A DNA stretch of 9,541 nt from Chlorobiota bacterium (GTDB lineage: Bacteria > Bacteroidota > Bacteroidia > Bacteroidales > JAADJA01). Positions 7,014 to 9,541 of this stretch are shown one piece after another. Position 1 is the first letter of the stretch; every line of letters begins with the position of its first letter. The position numbers and the translations under genes are program-made. The stretch lies in the NCBI GenBank assembly GCA_030592565.1, contig JAUVIX010000124.1, forward strand, positions 1 through 9,541. The letters are read 5' to 3'. Below the pieces are notes generated by a model. That model was given only the letters and a program-made list of their open reading frames with translations. It was not told the origin of the DNA and did not search any database.

Positions 7014-7148
7014 TTGATTATTTTTTATAGAAAAAGCACTTTGTACTTATTGTAACAAATTGTTTTAAAGATTATTAACAATCAATATGAAGTCATTATT
7101 GGCTATAAGATTTATGAAATAGTTTATAAATGAAAATAGACTTGAGTG

Positions 7149-9263
7149 ATGAAAAAACGTCGAAAGCATAAATCAACTGACACACAGAAATTTAAACAAA
7201 CAGAGAAGCATAGCCGCTTCTTGTCATCGGTTGTTGAGCAATCAGCTGACGGAGTGGCGATTGCCGATATGGAGGAAAATCTGCTTTTTGTAAATAAAAA
7301 ATGGGTGATAATGCATGGCTATGAAAAAGAAGATGAATTGCTTGGCCAAAACCTTACTGTTTTTCATAATGAAGAGCAGCTTAAGAGCGATGTGGAGCCG
7401 TTTAACCTACAAGTTAAGAAACATGGACACCACACAGGTGAGGTTGGTCATATACGCAGGGATGGTACTATATTCCCCACACAAATGACAACCACCTTAC
7501 TTAGAGATGAAAAAAACGATATAGTTGCTATAGCCGGTGTGGTTACTGATATTACTGAACGTAAACAAGCTGAAAAGACTATCCGCGAGCAACTGCTCTA
7601 TTCTAATGCTCTAAATAAGATTGCCCGACTTGTGAATTCAGAGGATAATCCAGAGGTTATTTTTGAAGCAACAACTACTATTCTTGGCGAAACTCTTAAG
7701 ACAGACCGTGCGCTTATTTATAATGTTGATTTTAACAAAGGAAAACTAATTGGCCTTAGCGAATGGCTAAATATGAAGGAACAGGAAATCAGCCCGACAT
7801 TAGACACTTATGATATATCAGTTTTCGGAGATGGGTTAAACTGGCTGTGGGAAAATCGTACAAAAATAGAAAGCCATGTTGACCAGGTGGCCCTTCCTCT
7901 TAATAAAGACGGTTCGGGTGAAATTTTACACAATTATATGCAGATAAAAAGTGGTCTTTGGGTGCCTGTAAGTTTCAGGGAGGAGGGCTTTTATTTATTG
8001 GTTTTTAACCAGATTTTGTATCGCCGGATTTGGCGAAAAGGCGAATTTGATTTTTTGGATTCGGTTACAGAACAGGTTAATATCGCTTTACAAAAGATTA
8101 AATTTTTAAATGCTTTGCAAAATGCAAAAGAAAAAGCCGAAGAAAACGACCGTTTGAAGTCAGCATTTCTTGCCAATATGAGTCATGAAATACGAACTCC
8201 AATGAATGGAATAATGGGGTTTGCTAACCTGCTTAAAGGAAAATCACTTTCCGGTGAGAAGCAACAATTGTATATCAACATTATTGAAAATAGCGGAAAA
8301 CGTATGCTCAATATTATTAACGACTTGATAAATATCTCAAAAATTGAATCAGGCCAGATGAAAGTGTCACTTTCAGAAACAAATATAAATGAGCAGATTG
8401 AATACCTTTATATGTTTTTTTATCCTGAAACAGAGGAAAAAAAGTTACAATTAATCAGCTCTCTACCTGCAAAAGAAGCCGTTATAAAAACAGATCGAGA
8501 GAAGGTTTTTGCCATACTTACAAATCTAATAAAAAATTCCATTAAATATACCTATAAAGGCATAATAGAATTTGGCTACACGAAAAAGGGAAGTTTTCTT
8601 GAGTTTTTTGTAAAGGATACGGGTATTGGAATTGCACAGAACAAGATACCGATCATTTTTGAACGTTTTGTTCAGGCCGACCTGTCTTTATCAAGTCAAT
8701 ATGAAGGAGCTGGATTAGGCTTGTCTATCACAAAAGCATATGTAGAAATGCTTGGCGGAAGAATATGGATTGAAAGTGAAGTAGGTAAGGGAACACAGGT
8801 CTATTTTACAATTCCTTATGAAACCAGAAATTATGAAAAGGTCACTCTAAAGGATGCTTCTGAATTGATAAAGGTGGCCCAGCTTAAAAATCTGAATATT
8901 CTAATCGCTGAAGATGAAGAAACATCTAAAACTTACCTCACTATAATTATCAAAAGTATTTGTAAAGAGATTATGTATGCAAAAACTGGAAAAGAGGCGG
9001 TCGAGCATTGTCGAAAAAATCTAGATATTGATCTAATATTGATGGATATTAGAATGCCTGAAATGGATGGTTATGAAGCTACCCGGAAGATTAGGGAATT
9101 TAATAAGGATGTAATCATTATTGCACAAACAGCTTATGCCCTGACAGAAGATCGGGAAAAAGCAATTATAGCAGGGTGTAATGATTATATTACCAAACCA
9201 ATCAAAAAAGATGAATTAATGCTAATTATAGCTAAACACCTGAGTTTTCTTGCAGCCACCTAA
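7149..9263 (+). CDS. Soluble hybrid sensor histidine kinase: PAS-GAF-HisKA-HATPase-REC
   Basis: Residue numbers count from an in-frame GTG at 7146; the adjacent ATG at 7149 is the preferred start, and a TGA just before the GTG rules out extension. After a basic N-terminus come a PAS domain (about 23-140, ending in the typical VVTDITERKQAE), a GAF-like domain (about 155-320), a short coiled coil and HisKA with phospho-acceptor His347 in NMSHEIRTPMNG. The HATPase has an N-box with Asn460 and Asn464, G1 DTGIGI at 491-496, F-box IFERF at 504-508 and G2 GAGLGLSI at 521-528. The receiver domain (about 583-700) has Glu589/Asp590, phospho-acceptor Asp634 in LMDIRMP, Thr662 and Lys684. All catalytic residues are present, so autophosphorylation and His-to-Asp transfer are expected. 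No signal peptide or membrane helix is visible, so it should sense a cytosolic cue. No HPt or DNA-binding output is fused or encoded next door; the signal and output are unknown. Confidence 0.96.
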   Translation: MKKRRKHKSTDTQKFKQTEKHSRFLSSVVEQSADGVAIADMEENLLFVNKKWVIMHGYEKEDELLGQNLTVFHNEEQLKSDVEPFNLQVKKHGHHTGEVGHIRRDGTIFPTQMTTTLLRDEKNDIVAIAGVVTDITERKQAEKTIREQLLYSNALNKIARLVNSEDNPEVIFEATTTILGETLKTDRALIYNVDFNKGKLIGLSEWLNMKEQEISPTLDTYDISVFGDGLNWLWENRTKIESHVDQVALPLNKDGSGEILHNYMQIKSGLWVPVSFREEGFYLLVFNQILYRRIWRKGEFDFLDSVTEQVNIALQKIKFLNALQNAKEKAEENDRLKSAFLANMSHEIRTPMNGIMGFANLLKGKSLSGEKQQLYINIIENSGKRMLNIINDLINISKIESGQMKVSLSETNINEQIEYLYMFFYPETEEKKLQLISSLPAKEAVIKTDREKVFAILTNLIKNSIKYTYKGIIEFGYTKKGSFLEFFVKDTGIGIAQNKIPIIFERFVQADLSLSSQYEGAGLGLSITKAYVEMLGGRIWIESEVGKGTQVYFTIPYETRNYEKVTLKDASELIKVAQLKNLNILIAEDEETSKTYLTIIIKSICKEIMYAKTGKEAVEHCRKNLDIDLILMDIRMPEMDGYEATRKIREFNKDVIIIAQTAYALTEDREKAIIAGCNDYITKPIKKDELMLIIAKHLSFLAAT

Positions 9264-9295
9264 ACTATTAAGGCACTGATTCGTATATTGAGACC

Positions 9296-9328
9296 TTTGC
9301 AACCTTATTCTTCTATAAAATGTCTTTG
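9296..9328 (+). promoter_or_regulatory. Candidate promoter for the last gene
   Basis: TTTG at 9296-9299, a 21-base spacer and TGTCTTTG at 9321-9328 match the Bacteroidota consensus except for one base in the -7 element. The leader to the ATG at 9359 would be about 24 bases and is A/T-rich. This suggests the gene is transcribed separately from the kinase. Confidence 0.45.
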
Positions 9329-9358
9329 ATTTGCTAATTAACATATTTTTAAAAAATT

Positions 9359-9541
9359 ATGAAACGAAATTTCCTCATTATTTTAATAATAATCTTATCA
9401 AATATTTTCGGGTTCAATTTTATTAATGCTCAAAAAGTTATTATACCCGAAGATATACAATTGTTACCGAAGCTATCAACAGCTGACTCAATAGGATTGA
9501 TGAATCTTCCTAAATTAACTCTTCCCGAATGGTTAAAAGGG
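9359..9541 (+). CDS. Secreted protein of unknown function, N-terminal part only (truncated by window end)
   Basis: Sixty-one codons are visible, in one open frame running off the right edge. MKRNFLIILIIILSNIF with the following hydrophobic residues is a clear signal peptide, with a likely cut after NA (residue 24) before Gln25. The mature start, QKVIIPEDIQLLPKL, then a segment with LPKLTLPEWLKG, contains no catalytic motif yet. Proline- and leucine-rich leaders of this style occur before the catalytic part of some secreted Bacteroidota peptidases, including papain-like ones, but that is only a weak resemblance from memory and no function is assigned. The start is supported by the signal peptide and by the candidate promoter about 24 bases upstream of it. 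It begins 95 bases after the kinase stop. Confidence 0.75.
   Translation, partial: MKRNFLIILIIILSNIFGFNFINAQKVIIPEDIQLLPKLSTADSIGLMNLPKLTLPEWLKG

Noticed and set aside
7014..7145. Possible riboswitch or small RNA in the long leader of the kinase gene
   Set aside because: The stretch is AT-rich with no stable stem or recognisable riboswitch core.
7130..7171. Tiny frame MKIDLSDEKTSKA overlapping the start of the kinase gene
   Set aside because: Only 13 codons, no ribosome-binding site and no conservation evidence. It could be a leader peptide, but nothing supports it.
1..9541. A multi-gene defence, secretion or biosynthetic system
   Set aside because: The genes are housekeeping, envelope and signalling genes with separate spacers and a divergent boundary. 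No nuclease, helicase, toxin-antitoxin, transposase or synthase cluster is present.

Overview
The window looks like a chromosomal segment of a Bacteroidota member, probably class Bacteroidia or a relative. It is AT-rich with mostly weak or absent Shine-Dalgarno sequences and several matches to the Bacteroidota promoter consensus (TTTG, 19-21 bp, TAnnTTTG). All three apparent secretory proteins have glutamine right after the predicted signal-peptidase site (YA|Q, FS|Q, NA|Q), the 'Q-rule' known for this phylum. I cannot place it at genus level from sequence alone. No rRNA, tRNA, CRISPR array, transposase or phage gene is visible. Coding density is high and no gene-free stretch exceeds about 200 bases.

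Layout: bases 1-1140 (minus strand) hold the N-terminal part of an exported tetratricopeptide-repeat (TPR) protein whose C-terminus lies outside the window. It has a non-ATG start and repeats of exactly 40 residues (120 bp). Bases 1220-2101 (minus) encode a uridine phosphorylase-type nucleoside phosphorylase, 79 bases upstream of the TPR gene and possibly cotranscribed with it. A 141-base divergent spacer with a perfect 18-bp palindrome separates it from cinA (2243-3481, plus), a full-length two-domain CinA / NMN amidohydrolase. Next on the plus strand come a class A penicillin-binding protein (3572-5896), a 117-base spacer with small direct and inverted repeats, a probable outer-membrane beta-barrel protein with an N-terminal C-x5-C motif (6014-6946), a weak terminator, a soluble PAS-GAF hybrid histidine kinase with a C-terminal receiver (7149-9263), and the first 61 codons of a secreted protein (9359 onwards).

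How the genes relate: udp and cinA are both salvage genes (uridine to uracil plus ribose-1-phosphate; NMN to NaMN plus ammonia) and share one divergent control region, so joint control is possible but not shown. The penicillin-binding protein and the outer-membrane protein are envelope genes. The TPR protein and the hybrid kinase are probably signalling proteins. I see no coherent undescribed multi-gene system. The parts most worth a second look are the short intergenic palindromes and repeats, the C-x5-C outer-membrane protein, the orphan hybrid kinase and the two genes cut by the window edges.
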